Shown one piece after another: positions 43,758 to 52,663 of a DNA stretch of 64,000 nucleotides. The notes beneath the pieces were generated by a model, which searched no databases, had not been told where the DNA came from, and worked only from the letters and a program-made list of their open reading frames with translations. The translations under genes and the position numbers were made by a program. The DNA is from Sva-07 sp963743825 (GTDB lineage: Bacteria > Actinomycetota > Acidimicrobiia > Acidimicrobiales > Ilumatobacteraceae): contig CAVURC010000015.1 of NCBI GenBank assembly GCA_963743825.1, forward strand, positions 1-64,000. The letters run 5' to 3'. Position 1 is the stretch's first letter. The number at the start of each line of letters is the position of its first letter.

Positions 43758-44639
43758 ATGAGTCGATGCCGAGCTGTCGCGGCGGCGGTGGTCAGCCTGG
43801 TGTTTGCATCCTCGTGTAGCCATGACACTGACTCGGCGTCAGAAATTGCGATCACAGAATCATCCGTCACGTCGTCAATGAGTGATCGGACCGAGGAAGA
43901 CGCCGAGCCGGACACGGCTCCACCGAATTCAACGTCGACGGTAGACCAATCAACCGCGACCGTAGCGCTTCACGACACGGTCCCGCCCTCGTCGGTGCCC
44001 GCTCTCCCGACGAACGGTCCCGTCCCACCCGGAACGTACAGCGTGGCAAAGCAGCGTGGGGCAACTTCCGATTACAGGCGGCTCATCGTCACGTTGCCGA
44101 ATGGATGGGCGATTAGCGATGGGCTCGTCCACAAGCGCCTCGATCAGCTTGATGAGATGGCCTTCAGTGTGTGGACCGGGGTGTCGAGCGTCTACGACGA
44201 CCCGTGCAACTGGCAAGAAAGCTCGGTAAGTGAACTCGACCTTGGCGATGATCAAGTACACGAGAACTTCCACGAGGCCACTTCTGGGTCGACGATAGCC
44301 AAACCACTTCACGGGGGACTCGCCAATCAAGTCGGGCGCAACGCCTCCGAGCTGACCCAAGTCGAGTTGGGGGGAGAGTCGGCTCTTCAGGTCGAACTCT
44401 CCGTCCCGGTCGAGCTCGATCTCGCCACCTGCGACCAAGGCCAGTTCAGGAGCTGGATGGGGTTGAGTGCCACCGGTGACGCCAATGCCCATCACAGTCC
44501 CGGCCAGATCGACGTCGTGTACATGGTCGATGTCGATCGAAGCGCGCTCGTGATCGACGCCTCGCACATGCCGGCCACTTCCGCGTCGGACCTTGCCGAG
44601 CTCGAGGCCATACTCGCGTCGATGATCATCGAGCGATGA
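43758..44639 (+). CDS. lipoprotein, function unknown
   Basis: 293 residues. Signal and lipobox SRCRAVAAAVVSLVFASSC, a Ser/Thr linker, then a folded domain: YRRLIVTLPNGWAISDGLVHKRLDQLDEMAFSVWTGVSSVYDDPCNWQ ... LGGESALQVELSVPVELDLATCDQGQFRSWMG ... YMVDVDRSALVIDASHMPATSASDLAELEAILASM. No family recognised; the pattern (P.GW ... W .V..V..DPC.W) recurs in actinobacterial secreted proteins near sigma factors. GGGAGGG upstream of ATG 43758. Confidence 0.75.
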   Translation: MSRCRAVAAAVVSLVFASSCSHDTDSASEIAITESSVTSSMSDRTEEDAEPDTAPPNSTSTVDQSTATVALHDTVPPSSVPALPTNGPVPPGTYSVAKQRGATSDYRRLIVTLPNGWAISDGLVHKRLDQLDEMAFSVWTGVSSVYDDPCNWQESSVSELDLGDDQVHENFHEATSGSTIAKPLHGGLANQVGRNASELTQVELGGESALQVELSVPVELDLATCDQGQFRSWMGLSATGDANAHHSPGQIDVVYMVDVDRSALVIDASHMPATSASDLAELEAILASMIIER

Positions 44640-44964
44640 CCGAACGTCGTGTTGTCGCTGCGGTGAGCGCAAGAGCGCAGAACTGCCTGGATCGATCAGT
44701 GCTCCGTCCGTCTCGTCGGGCCACTGGAATGGCGACGTGAATATCGGGTGCTCGGCTTGGGCCGCACCCGAGTGGGTGGTCCGACCGGTGGGGCGTCATT
44801 CTGTGTGGCAGTTATCGGGCGGCTCGGCGATACACATCCTCGAACCCCGATGTCAACGACGTCGGCTCGATCGACATCACCGCCACCTCGAACAACCCAC
44901 CGGTCCACATAAGAACAAACACGCATGAACCACCCGGATTTATGCATGAAGTTCGGGAGGCACG
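44640..44964. other. intergenic stretch before the beta-lactamase-like gene
   Basis: No gene supported in 325 bases. Contains GCATGAAGTTCGGG (44947-44960) just before the ribosome site; a 13-base match occurs at 46409 in another gap. The remainder has no obvious structure. Confidence 0.5.
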
Positions 44965-46140
44965 ATGAATCGGAAAATGGATCAGAGTCGGTCAGCTTCG
45001 TCGGTGCGGTTCCTTCGCCGACGTGCGGCACAAGTGCTGTTCGTTGCGGCCTTGGTGATTCCGATCAACGCGTGTGCGCAGGACGATCCGGCTACTGAGA
45101 GTTCGAGGGTTCTGATCTCGCCGCCGCTGAACAGCGGTCCCGCGACGACAACGATCGGCGACGGCACTGTTGAGGAGCAACTACGCGGCGTGCTCGCCCA
45201 TCTCGCGTCGACGAGTCCGGGGTGCTCGGCCGCTTTGTCTCAGGACGGGGTCGTGAGGTGGGCTGAAGGGTTCGGGCTCGCCGACGTCGATGCCGGTCGT
45301 GCGATCTCGCCGTCGACGCGCTTCGACATCGGTTCGGTCTCGAAGCAGTTCACAGCGACGGCCATTCTCCTGTTAGAGGCGGACGGCTTGATTGATCGCC
45401 ACATGACTGTGTCCGAGGTGCTGGACGGGATGCCGCCGTGGGCCGATGAGGTCAAGATCAGCGACCTGATTCACCACACCAGCGGCATTCCTGACTACAT
45501 CGACATGCTGCTCGGGGACGGTTACGCGATGAGTGACCGCACCACGCAGGCCGACGCCGTCGAGGCGGTGCGGGCTGTGAGCGACCTCGAATTCGAACCG
45601 GGAAGCGTCTGGTCGTACTCGAACTCCAACTATGTGCTGCTGGCAGAGATCGCCGAGGCGATCTCAGGAGAATCGCTTCCGACGTTCCTGGCCGAGCGTG
45701 TGTTCGGGCCGCTCGAGTTGGACATGGTGATGGACCCGGTCGGTGACGTCGCTGGGAAGGCGGTGTCGTACCGGGCCGTCGGTGACCGGTGGGAGGCGCA
45801 ATTCTCGGGCTGGGAACAAGTCGGTGACGGCGCAATCCAGGCGACCCCATCGGATCTCGTTCGATGGGCCAGCCAGTACTGGGATCCGACGCTCGGCGGG
45901 CCTTCCGTACTCGCTGCTCGCAGTGAAGGTGCGGTCGACCGAGGCGACGGCCTACTGTACGGCGCGGGCATTGTCCGTGACGGTGACCAGCTCCGTCACA
46001 ACGGCGAATGGTTGGAGTTCGGCTCCGCCCTCGTGATCCTCCCCGACCAACACGCCGCTGCGGCAGTGACCTGCAACCGCAAGGGCCCCGACCCGTTCGA
46101 GTTCGCCGAGTCCATGCTCGACATATGGGTCCACCAGTAA
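44965..46140 (+). CDS. serine-hydrolase lipoprotein (beta-lactamase/AmpC-like class)
   Basis: 391 residues. Lipobox in LFVAALVIPINACAQ, short linker, then Beta-lactamase family PF00144: FDIGSVSKQFTATAILLLEADGL (SxxK nucleophile), YSNSNYVLLAEIAEAISG (YxN) and DQLRHNGEWLEFGS (HxG in place of KTG). All three sites are present, pointing to an active hydrolase: D-aminopeptidase, esterase or penicillin-binding type; a true antibiotic beta-lactamase is less likely. GGGAGG before ATG 44965. Single-gene unit. Confidence 0.9.
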   Translation: MNRKMDQSRSASSVRFLRRRAAQVLFVAALVIPINACAQDDPATESSRVLISPPLNSGPATTTIGDGTVEEQLRGVLAHLASTSPGCSAALSQDGVVRWAEGFGLADVDAGRAISPSTRFDIGSVSKQFTATAILLLEADGLIDRHMTVSEVLDGMPPWADEVKISDLIHHTSGIPDYIDMLLGDGYAMSDRTTQADAVEAVRAVSDLEFEPGSVWSYSNSNYVLLAEIAEAISGESLPTFLAERVFGPLELDMVMDPVGDVAGKAVSYRAVGDRWEAQFSGWEQVGDGAIQATPSDLVRWASQYWDPTLGGPSVLAARSEGAVDRGDGLLYGAGIVRDGDQLRHNGEWLEFGSALVILPDQHAAAAVTCNRKGPDPFEFAESMLDIWVHQ

Positions 46141-46472
46141 CCAGGTAGCAGGGTCGATCGGTTTCTCGGGGACCTCCTCACCCTGCCCCTTCGCGGATCG
46201 TGTGCTCATCCAATCTCTCGACGGTCGAGCCGGCCGAGTGTTGCCTCGGCGCGATGCGCTCGGCTTGGCTCCAACTGCGGCTGCGCCGCAGTCCGGGATG
46301 CTGCGATCGGCGGAAGGCTGCCGAATCGTGACTGCGTCCGGTTGAGGACAGGCATCTGAGACGAGATTGTCAAGTGCCATTCGAGGTAGCGATGAACGAC
46401 ACCCGCATGAAGTTCGGCGGCGTGAAACGCCACTGATCTCGACGTCGCCGCCGCGACGGCTCTCTCGGCCGC
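46141..46472. other. intergenic region with repeat A1
   Basis: 332 bases, no gene supported. Contains repeat A1 (46336-46362) and, after it, GATTGTCAAGTGCCATTCGAGG, which has a near copy after repeat A4 (60310-60333). Confidence 0.6.
46336..46362 (+). repeat. repeat A, copy A1
   Basis: GTCCGGTTGAGGACAGGC followed by ATCTGAGAC. Shares its downstream flank (GAG-ACGRGAT ... GCCATTCGAGG) with copy A4. Confidence 0.75.
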
Positions 46473-48614
46473 TCAGGCCGGTGGGAGCGGTACGAGACGA
46501 GGCGCCGGCATCGGATGACTCACGGGAGCCGGAAGTGGACCCGCCGTTGCCGCAGCCCGCCTCGTGAGCCAGGCCCGCAGGTCGGCCAACGGCATCGGTT
46601 GTGCAATTCCGAATCCCTGAGCGAAGTCGCAGCCGAGGGCGGCGAGTGCGTCCCAGGTCTCACGCGTCTCGAGCCCTTCGGCGACCACGTCGAAACCCAG
46701 ACGATGGGCGAGGTCGACGACGCTCTCGACGATCACCCGATCGGCCTGGTTCGAGAGCAGCCCGCCGACGAACACCGCATCGACCTTGACGCGGTCGACC
46801 GGGAGTTGGCGCAGCGTCTCGAACGACGAATACCCGGTACCGAAGTCATCGATGGCGACCGAGACGCCGGCCTCACGGAGCCGATCAACCGTGAACCACG
46901 AGTGCTCCGGATTGGCCCCCAGCGCCCGCTCGGTCACCTCGACTTCCAAGCGCGAAGGTGGGAACCCGACGTCAGCGAGCACCCCGAGTACGAGCGCTGA
47001 GAAGCTCCGATCCTGCAGGCTTCGCCGCGACACGTTGACGGCCAGCTTCACGTCGTCGATTCCGGACATCCGCAAGCCCTGTGTCGAGGTCCGCAGCACC
47101 ATCTCGGTGACACGCCCGATCAGCTCGGTCTGCTCGACGAGTCCGATGAAGTCGTTCGGCTGGATCCTGCCGTACACAGGGTGATCCCAACGAATGAGCG
47201 CCTCAACCGTGTCGGCCGCGCCCGTGTCCATGCGCACCTGCGGCTGGAAGTACACCGTGAACTGGCCCTCGGCCAGCGCGGCGTCGATATCGCTCAGCAG
47301 CTCGACGTGACCGCGCCGCTGCACGCGAATACAGTCGTCGTACCGCTCGACCTTCGTGGCGAGCCGTTTCGCACGGTACATCGCGATGTCGGCCGCCCGC
47401 AGCAGATCCGACGCCGACCGACCGTGCCGCGGCGCGAACGCCACGCCGACGCTCACGGCAACGCGGATGGGGAAGCCGCGGACCCAGAGCGGCTGCGCGA
47501 GCTCGGCACTCAGTGCAGTGACCAGACTCTCGACCTCGGCACTGCCCTCTGCACTCGTTCGCAGCGGTTGGAGCACGGCGAACTCGTCCCCGGCCAGCCT
47601 GGCAGCCACGGCTGTAGGCGGCAGGCTGTCGGCGAGTCGCCGGGCGAACGTCGAGAGCACTGCGTCGCCGACGTCATGTCCCAGTTCGTCGTTGACCTCC
47701 TTGAACCGATCGAGGTCGATCAGCATCACCATCGCCGATGTCGATCCTCCCGCACCGCCGACGACCATGTCGACGCGTTCGGCGAAGGCCCGACGGTTCG
47801 CCAGACCCGTCAGCGCATCATGACGCGCCTCGTAGGCTCGTTCGAAGGCCTGTCTCGTCGACTGGAAGACGAGTACCGTCGTGATCGCAAGGAGGGGCGC
47901 GAGCGCTCGGCTGAACTCGACGCCGACGATCCAGATCGGTGCGAGTGACAGCAGTGCACCCTCGGCAGTCACCCACGCGCCGATGCCGTGCGCCAGGCCG
48001 GTCGCGAGCGCGACTCGTGAGCGTGCGGCTTCGTCGATCGCCGTGACGATGCCGTCGACCATGAGGATCGTCGCTCCGATCAACGTTGCGCCGACCACCC
48101 AGCGCCACGAGACCCCGGCGACGTTGTCCATCGACCAGGTCGCGTCGAGCCACATTGACACCGACGACGCGGATCCCACAGTCAGTGCGACCTTGGACAA
48201 CCGCATCAGCGTCGTGACCGGAGTGGCACGAACGACGAGCGCATGAGCAACGGTGCCGAGCATCGACGCCCACAACGCCCCGGTCGACGAGCCGACCAGC
48301 AACAGAGCGAATGAAAAGAGATAGACGGGGGTGACGTAGGTGCTCGGACCGGATCGGATCCAACACCGGCGACTCGTCTCACCGACGAGAAGCCCGACCG
48401 CGAGGAACGCAAGCACCTGCCAGTCGGCGTCCGGCGGCGCGCTGTGGATGTCGGTTCTGATGACGGCAACGACCACTGCGACCGCGACCGACAACGTGCC
48501 GAGTGCGGCGACGCTCAGCGCAACACGATCTGGAACCTGCCACGTCGCCACGTGCGAGGCGCGCTGACGTGCTCCAATCCGGACCGCCTCGAGTTCATGT
48601 GATGCTGCTGCCAC
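46473..48614 (-). CDS. membrane GGDEF-EAL protein (cyclic-di-GMP metabolism)
   Basis: About 713 residues from GTG 48614 (the frame stays open to 48851). Six or so membrane helices (VALSVAALGTLSVAVAVVVAVI to FSRALAPLLAITTVLVF), then GGDEF with LAGDEFAVL (AGDEF rather than GGDEF) and RFKEVNDELGHDVGDAVL, then EAL with DTVEALIRWDHP (EAL), KLAVNVSRRSL, EVTERAL and AIDDFGTGYSSF. The EAL residues look complete, so a c-di-GMP phosphodiesterase is likely; the first Gly to Ala change leaves cyclase activity uncertain. Preceded by repeat A2. Confidence 0.9.
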   Translation of the reverse strand: MAAASHELEAVRIGARQRASHVATWQVPDRVALSVAALGTLSVAVAVVVAVIRTDIHSAPPDADWQVLAFLAVGLLVGETSRRCWIRSGPSTYVTPVYLFSFALLLVGSSTGALWASMLGTVAHALVVRATPVTTLMRLSKVALTVGSASSVSMWLDATWSMDNVAGVSWRWVVGATLIGATILMVDGIVTAIDEAARSRVALATGLAHGIGAWVTAEGALLSLAPIWIVGVEFSRALAPLLAITTVLVFQSTRQAFERAYEARHDALTGLANRRAFAERVDMVVGGAGGSTSAMVMLIDLDRFKEVNDELGHDVGDAVLSTFARRLADSLPPTAVAARLAGDEFAVLQPLRTSAEGSAEVESLVTALSAELAQPLWVRGFPIRVAVSVGVAFAPRHGRSASDLLRAADIAMYRAKRLATKVERYDDCIRVQRRGHVELLSDIDAALAEGQFTVYFQPQVRMDTGAADTVEALIRWDHPVYGRIQPNDFIGLVEQTELIGRVTEMVLRTSTQGLRMSGIDDVKLAVNVSRRSLQDRSFSALVLGVLADVGFPPSRLEVEVTERALGANPEHSWFTVDRLREAGVSVAIDDFGTGYSSFETLRQLPVDRVKVDAVFVGGLLSNQADRVIVESVVDLAHRLGFDVVAEGLETRETWDALAALGCDFAQGFGIAQPMPLADLRAWLTRRAAATAGPLPAPVSHPMPAPRLVPLPPA

Positions 48615-48822
48615 GCTGCTCCGCCCAGTCGCCAGTCGACTCGATGTCGACCATGGTGGGTATCGGGATCGCGGCGGACCTTCTTGAACCGTCACTGCGT
48701 GCCGGTCCTGCTCCCGCTGAAGCGAGAATCTGTCTGCGTGTGCCCTGTCCGGATTTCTTGACGTGCTCACCGACCGTGACCGCAGCGTCGATCCCACGCG
48801 AGTTGACCCAGCGCCTGGAACC

Positions 48823-48849
48823 GTCCGGTTGAGGACCGGTATCTGAGAC
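48823..48849 (+). repeat. repeat A, copy A2
   Basis: GTCCGGTTGAGGACCGGT followed by ATCTGAGAC, between the GGDEF-EAL gene and the vapB gene. Stem CCGGT/ACCGG around TGAGG. Confidence 0.75.
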
Positions 48850-48963
48850 ATCCGACGAACATGACGGACCCTCTGAGCGCTATGTCTGGGATGCTCGCTT
48901 CTGGCGTTCTGATCGGCGGCTGCCGAGACATGTCGGCGGGTTGCCGCTCCCGAACCTCACGAC

Positions 48964-48984
48964 TATTGTAGAGATGTAACTACA
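48964..48984 (+). promoter_or_regulatory. candidate operator/promoter of the vapBC pair
   Basis: TATTGT (-10-like, 48964-48969) overlaps the inverted repeat TGTAG-N8-CTACA (48967-48984), ahead of GGAGGTGTG and ATG 48995. Confidence 0.5.
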
Positions 48985-48994
48985 TGGAGGTGTG

Positions 48995-49246
48995 ATGACG
49001 ACGCAGATGAGCAGCCGACAATTCAATCAAGACACCAGCGGCGCCAAGAAGGCTGCCGAGAACGGCCCGGTCTACATCACCGACCGGGGCCGACCGGCGC
49101 ACGTGCTGTTGACCTTCGACGACTATGAGGAACTCGTCGGACCACACCGAGCACTCGACCTGCTCGCCGAGCCGGCAGGAGTCGCGGACATCGAATTCGT
49201 GGCGCCAAGGAACAGCGACGTGGCGCGGCCGGCAGCGTTCGAGTGA
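48995..49246 (+). CDS. Phd/YefM-type antitoxin (VapB)
   Basis: About 83 residues: MSSRQFNQDTSGAKKAAENGPVYITDRGRPAHVLLTFDDYEELVG is a canonical Phd DNA-binding domain; the acidic tail (DLLAEPAGVADIEFVAPRNSDVARPAAFE) contacts the toxin. GGAGGTGTG sits directly before ATG 48995 and an inverted repeat lies over the promoter. Confidence 0.92.
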   Translation: MTTQMSSRQFNQDTSGAKKAAENGPVYITDRGRPAHVLLTFDDYEELVGPHRALDLLAEPAGVADIEFVAPRNSDVARPAAFE

Positions 49247-49665
49247 TGTTCGTACTCGACACGAACATCGTGTCCGAACTCCGCAAGGTGCGAAGCGGCA
49301 AGGCGAACCCCGGGGTCGCGTCGTGGGCCGAGCAAGTCCCGTCGGCGGAGCTGTTCATCTCGGCGATCACGATCCACGAACTCGAGCACGGAGTGTTGCT
49401 CATGGAGCGTTCAGATCCTGCGCAGGGAGCCGTGCTTCGTGCATGGCTGGACCAGAGCGTCGCCGCAGCGTTCAGGAGTCGAGTGCTTCCAGTGGACGAG
49501 CGCGTCGCGCGTCGCGCGGCTGGCTTACATGTACCGGATCCCGCACCGTTCCGCGATGCTCTCATCGGCGCGACGGCCTTGGTCCACGACATGACCGTCG
49601 TGACTCGAGACCTCAAGGACTTTCAGCGTTTCGACGAACTCGACGTCATCAATCCCTGGAGTTGA
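49246..49665 (+). CDS. PIN-domain toxin (VapC)
   Basis: 139 residues. Acidic sites intact: MFVLDTNIVSELRK (Asp), SAITIHELEHGV (Glu), DALIGATALVHDMTVVTRDLKDF (Asp, TRD). A VapC-type RNase. Start overlaps the antitoxin stop (TGATG). Full-length, unlike the other PIN gene in this window. Confidence 0.93.
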   Translation: MFVLDTNIVSELRKVRSGKANPGVASWAEQVPSAELFISAITIHELEHGVLLMERSDPAQGAVLRAWLDQSVAAAFRSRVLPVDERVARRAAGLHVPDPAPFRDALIGATALVHDMTVVTRDLKDFQRFDELDVINPWS

Positions 49666-49675
49666 CCAAGTCATC

Positions 49676-50260
49676 TCAACCCGAACGCTCACCCGCTACA
49701 GCCATGTCCCACCGCCGGCGAAACGCGGTGAACGGGCGCCAGCCAGCGGTTGTCCCCGGACACTTGAAGCGTCCGGCAGAGGATCTCGGGGGTCTGAGCT
49801 GAGACCCTGCAGACAGCTTCGGCTGACGGCCCTTCAACTTGCCCTGAGCGCTGGCGACGGCCATCCCCACACGGGTGCGCATCCGGATCAGGTCCACCTC
49901 GAACTCGGCAAACGTGGCGAGGATGTTGAAGAACAACTTCCCCATCGGATCGTCGGGGTCGTAGATCTGACCGCTGAGCGACAGTGACACACCGCGTTTG
50001 GCGAGAGTGTCACCGATGTCTCGAGCATCGGGAACAGATCGAGCAAGCCGGTCGAGCTTCGGGACCACGAGCGTGTCGCCGGTTCGTACCGCGGCCAGTG
50101 CTCGATCGAGGCCGGGGCGCTCGCGTTTGGTGCCGCTGATGCCGTGGTCGATGTAGACGCGATCAGGCGAAACGCCGAGCGCGTGAAGCGCTTGGCGCTG
50201 AGCGGTGAGGTCTTGCTCGTCAGTCGAGCATCGGGCGTATCCAATCAATGTTTCATCCAT
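49676..50260 (-). mobile_element. serine recombinase (resolvase/invertase) gene with replaced C-terminus
   Basis: About 194 residues. Catalytic domain: LIGYARCSTDEQDLTAQRQAL (catalytic Ser in ARCSTDEQ), VYIDHGISGTKRERPGLDRAL, DTLVVPKLDRLARSVPDARDI (RLxR), then the E-helix MGKLFFNILATFAEFEVDLIRMRTRVGMA. Up to GKLKGRQPKLSA it matches Tn3-type resolvases, but the helix-turn-helix that normally follows is missing: from a GTCTCAG (~49797-49803 on +) the frame reads SQLRPPRSSAG..., unrelated. So the DNA-binding end is lost. Its promoter side carries repeat A5. Confidence 0.8.
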
Positions 50261-50304
50261 CCAAGAACCGTGCCGCACCCGGTCGCCCTGATCAATCGGC
50301 GAGC

Positions 50305-50331
50305 GTCCGAAAACCGCCCGTCATGTGAGAC
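50305..50331 (+). repeat. repeat A, degenerate copy A5
   Basis: GTCCG-AAAACCG..CGTCATGTGAGAC, followed by GGATCTCG; resembles copy A4 and its flank (GTCCGGTTGAGAACCGGCATCTGAGAC-GGGATCACG). Confidence 0.4.
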
Positions 50332-50371
50332 GGATCTCGCCGAACCTCCCGTCGGGCTACGAACCAGCGAT

Positions 50372-50448
50372 TCGTCCGGCGGGCGTCCCCCCAGTCGGAC
50401 GCCTACCGAGCGCTCGATGATGGCGGTTATGGACGTGAAAGTGTGACG
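50372..50448 (+). repeat. repeat B, copy 2
   Basis: Partner of 43543-43618 (44 of 58 bases identical without gaps). The perfect palindrome CGAGCGCTCG is at 50407-50416. Confidence 0.65.
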
Positions 50449-50584
50449 GCACGCAAGGTGATGGTGCTGCGGGCGTGATCGGAAGAACTGCCGGTGAACG
50501 CGTGGGTGCTCGTCGCTCGAACGGGTCTTGGTATACGTGCAATCGCGGCGCGCCGTCGACGGGGCGTCCCGGCTTTTGGGGCGA

Positions 50585-51451
50585 TCAGCTGACGGTGAAC
50601 TCCTTCGTCATGCCGAGCATCGCGTGTGGCGTGCCGTCAGCCCCTGCGACCCAGCACATCATCGCGTAGTTACCTGGCTCGAGTTCGATGGTCAGAGCCT
50701 CTTCGTCGTCACCGCCGGCAGCGGCCAGGCCGCTGTCCCAGAACGCCTCGCCCCCCTCGCCATCCGAGCTCATGAACTCGTCGAGGGTCGCTCCCTCCGC
50801 GAACTTCACGATGCTCATGAAATGAGCCTCCTGGCCCTCGTTGGTCAGAACGAGCGATGTCCTGCCGGCGGTCAAGGTGTCGGTCGGGAGGACGAACTCA
50901 AAATCCTCGGCGGTGACGTTCACTCGCGTGGCATCGTCCTCGATCTCGAAGCTCACTCCCTCTGCCTGGCCTGGGCCGGTGTCCTCGCTGTGATCGATGC
51001 CGCAGTTCTCGGTTTCCCAATCATTGATGTCCTCGGTCGCCGCAGTCACATCGTCCTGGGCATACGCGTTGAAGAACGCGACAGTGTCACCCGCCGCGGG
51101 AATCAACGCCCCTGCGGCCGTGTCCACCGCGTCGTGGATCTCGTCTGGCGCGAGCTCCTTGTATTGGGTGAGCTGCTCCTCTGACGGGAAATCCTCCTGC
51201 GTCGCCATCTCGCTTGCCAGAGCGCACAACTCCTCGTTCACGCCACCCGCTGCCTCCGTCGCCGCTGGCGCAACAGTTGCTGCTGGAGTTTCGGTGACCG
51301 CAGGTGCAGCTGTGGTGTCCGCCGAGTCCTCGTCGTCGCCGCACGCGGCCATCACGACGACCGACACCGCGATCAATGAGCCGATCAGTACTCGTGAACG
51401 CGGCGATGAACCGCGCAATCGTGTTGCTTTCAATGGACCGTCCCCCTCCAT
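50585..51451 (-). CDS. lipoprotein with cupredoxin-like C-terminal domain
   Basis: About 288 residues. Signal LIGSLIAVSVVVMAAC (lipobox), linker rich in Ala/Thr/Pro, helical middle (ELCALASEMATQEDFPSEEQLTQYKELAPDEI), then a beta-rich end: VNVTAEDFEFVLPTDTLTAGRTSLVLTNEGQEAHFMSIVKFAEG ... LEPGNYAMMCWVAGADGTPHAMLGMTKEFTV. The His, Cys-x4... His...Met spacing (AHFMSI ... CWVAGADGTPHAMLGM) is that of a type-1 copper or EfeO-like cupredoxin. Probably a metal-binding secreted protein. Ends next to repeat B2. Confidence 0.8.
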   Translation of the reverse strand: MEGDGPLKATRLRGSSPRSRVLIGSLIAVSVVVMAACGDDEDSADTTAAPAVTETPAATVAPAATEAAGGVNEELCALASEMATQEDFPSEEQLTQYKELAPDEIHDAVDTAAGALIPAAGDTVAFFNAYAQDDVTAATEDINDWETENCGIDHSEDTGPGQAEGVSFEIEDDATRVNVTAEDFEFVLPTDTLTAGRTSLVLTNEGQEAHFMSIVKFAEGATLDEFMSSDGEGGEAFWDSGLAAAGGDDEEALTIELEPGNYAMMCWVAGADGTPHAMLGMTKEFTVS

Positions 51452-51466
51452 TTGTGATGAGAGCAA

Positions 51467-51772
51467 TACGACTCGTTCACAGCGCGAAAGTCAAGGTCGG
51501 TCCGTTGACGGGAGTCGCCGCCACTTTCGCAGGCGATGATGCGCTGGGTCGGAACGTTTGGTCCGGAATCTGTGGGAGCCAGAGCGCAGGCCGGTCGCGC
51601 GCAGATGGCGAAGTACGCGCTACTGCGGCGAACGACATTCGTCATGGAACATGGCAGATGCTCTTGACGGAATCCAGACATCGCGCGATTGTGAATTCCG
51701 GTGTCTCGATCCCGACGCACCGATGGGGATCCGTTCGTCGACGGATTGCAGCAAGAAGAGATGGGGAACATC
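51467..51772. other. intergenic stretch, no gene seen
   Basis: 306 bases divergent between the cupredoxin lipoprotein and the next rightward gene. No supported coding sequence or repeat found. Confidence 0.5.
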
Positions 51773-52402
51773 ATGCAACTTTTCACACGTCAGCTGATGA
51801 CGGCCGGACCGGAGTCCGAGGCCGGTGCCTGGGCGGCCGAGATGGCTGCCACCGTCTCCGCCAAGATGGGGACCGAGGTCGCACTCTGGGCCGCTGGTTT
51901 CGGGGCGCCGATCGGAGCGTTCGCGTTCACGATGCGGGTCGAGGGCATTGCCGATCTCATGGCGAAGGCGGCTCCCCTCGACGGTGATGCCGACTACGAG
52001 GCGAAGCTTGCCGCCGGCGCAGACTTCTTGGTGGGGCCACCGCAGGATTCGCTGGCAACGCCGCTCCACGGCGACCTCGGTGATCCGCCACCCGTCGGTT
52101 CGATGGCAGTCGTCACGAACGCCGTGATCGCCAACGGTCAGTACGCAGAGGCGGTTGGCTGGGGGATCGACGTCGCCCAGCACGTGACCTCCGTGACCGG
52201 CATGCCCGTCAGCTTGATGATGCAGGAGTACGGCGTCTTCGGTCAGTTGACGTGGATCGGGATCGGGGCCGACGCGGCCGCGATCGACGCGTCGGCGGCC
52301 GCCAGCAATGGCGATGCCGAGTACATCAAGAAGCTGTCGGCGGCCGGCGACCTCTTCGTACCCGGAACCGGCCACCGCTCGCTCGTAACACGAGTGGCCT
52401 GA
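51773..52402 (+). CDS. hypothetical protein of ABM-like double-domain type
   Basis: 209 residues. Two similar halves: MAATVSAKMGTEVALWAAGFGAPIGAFAFTMRVEGIADLMAKAAPLDGDADYEAKLAAGADFLVGPPQDSLATPL and VSLMMQEYGVFGQLTWIGIGADAAAIDASAAASNGDAEYIKKLSAAGDLFVPGTGHRSLV. Each has a strand-helix, '(G)DA(D/E)Y..KL.AA.(D)(F/L)F(V)..', which resembles a ferredoxin-like dimer fold like ABM/NIPSNAP. No known function. Start at ATG 51773; ATG 51761 is also possible. Confidence 0.65.
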   Translation: MQLFTRQLMTAGPESEAGAWAAEMAATVSAKMGTEVALWAAGFGAPIGAFAFTMRVEGIADLMAKAAPLDGDADYEAKLAAGADFLVGPPQDSLATPLHGDLGDPPPVGSMAVVTNAVIANGQYAEAVGWGIDVAQHVTSVTGMPVSLMMQEYGVFGQLTWIGIGADAAAIDASAAASNGDAEYIKKLSAAGDLFVPGTGHRSLVTRVA

Positions 52403-52663
52403 TCCTCGGCGGGCAGGTTCCGGCTTCGCCTCCAGTGGATCCGGAACGAACCCGGCCGGTTCGAGTGCCACGAGACCGCTGTCAGCGCCAGCCACCGAAC
52501 GCCGGCTGGCGGGCCCTCTGGCTGACCACCGACAACGGCACCGGGATGCACCGTCGACCCGACAGCGTCCAGTTGCGACGCAACCGAGCGTCCAATGGTG
52601 CCTGACATGGAAGATGATCGGGTGCTGTCCCGCTCATGATCTCTTGGTGGAGCACGCTGGGCG

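Larger units (their letters stand above)
50279..50584. other. intergenic region with repeats A5 and B2
   Basis: 306 bases. Holds degenerate repeat A5 (50305-50331) and repeat B copy 2 (50372-50448). No gene supported. Confidence 0.6.
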
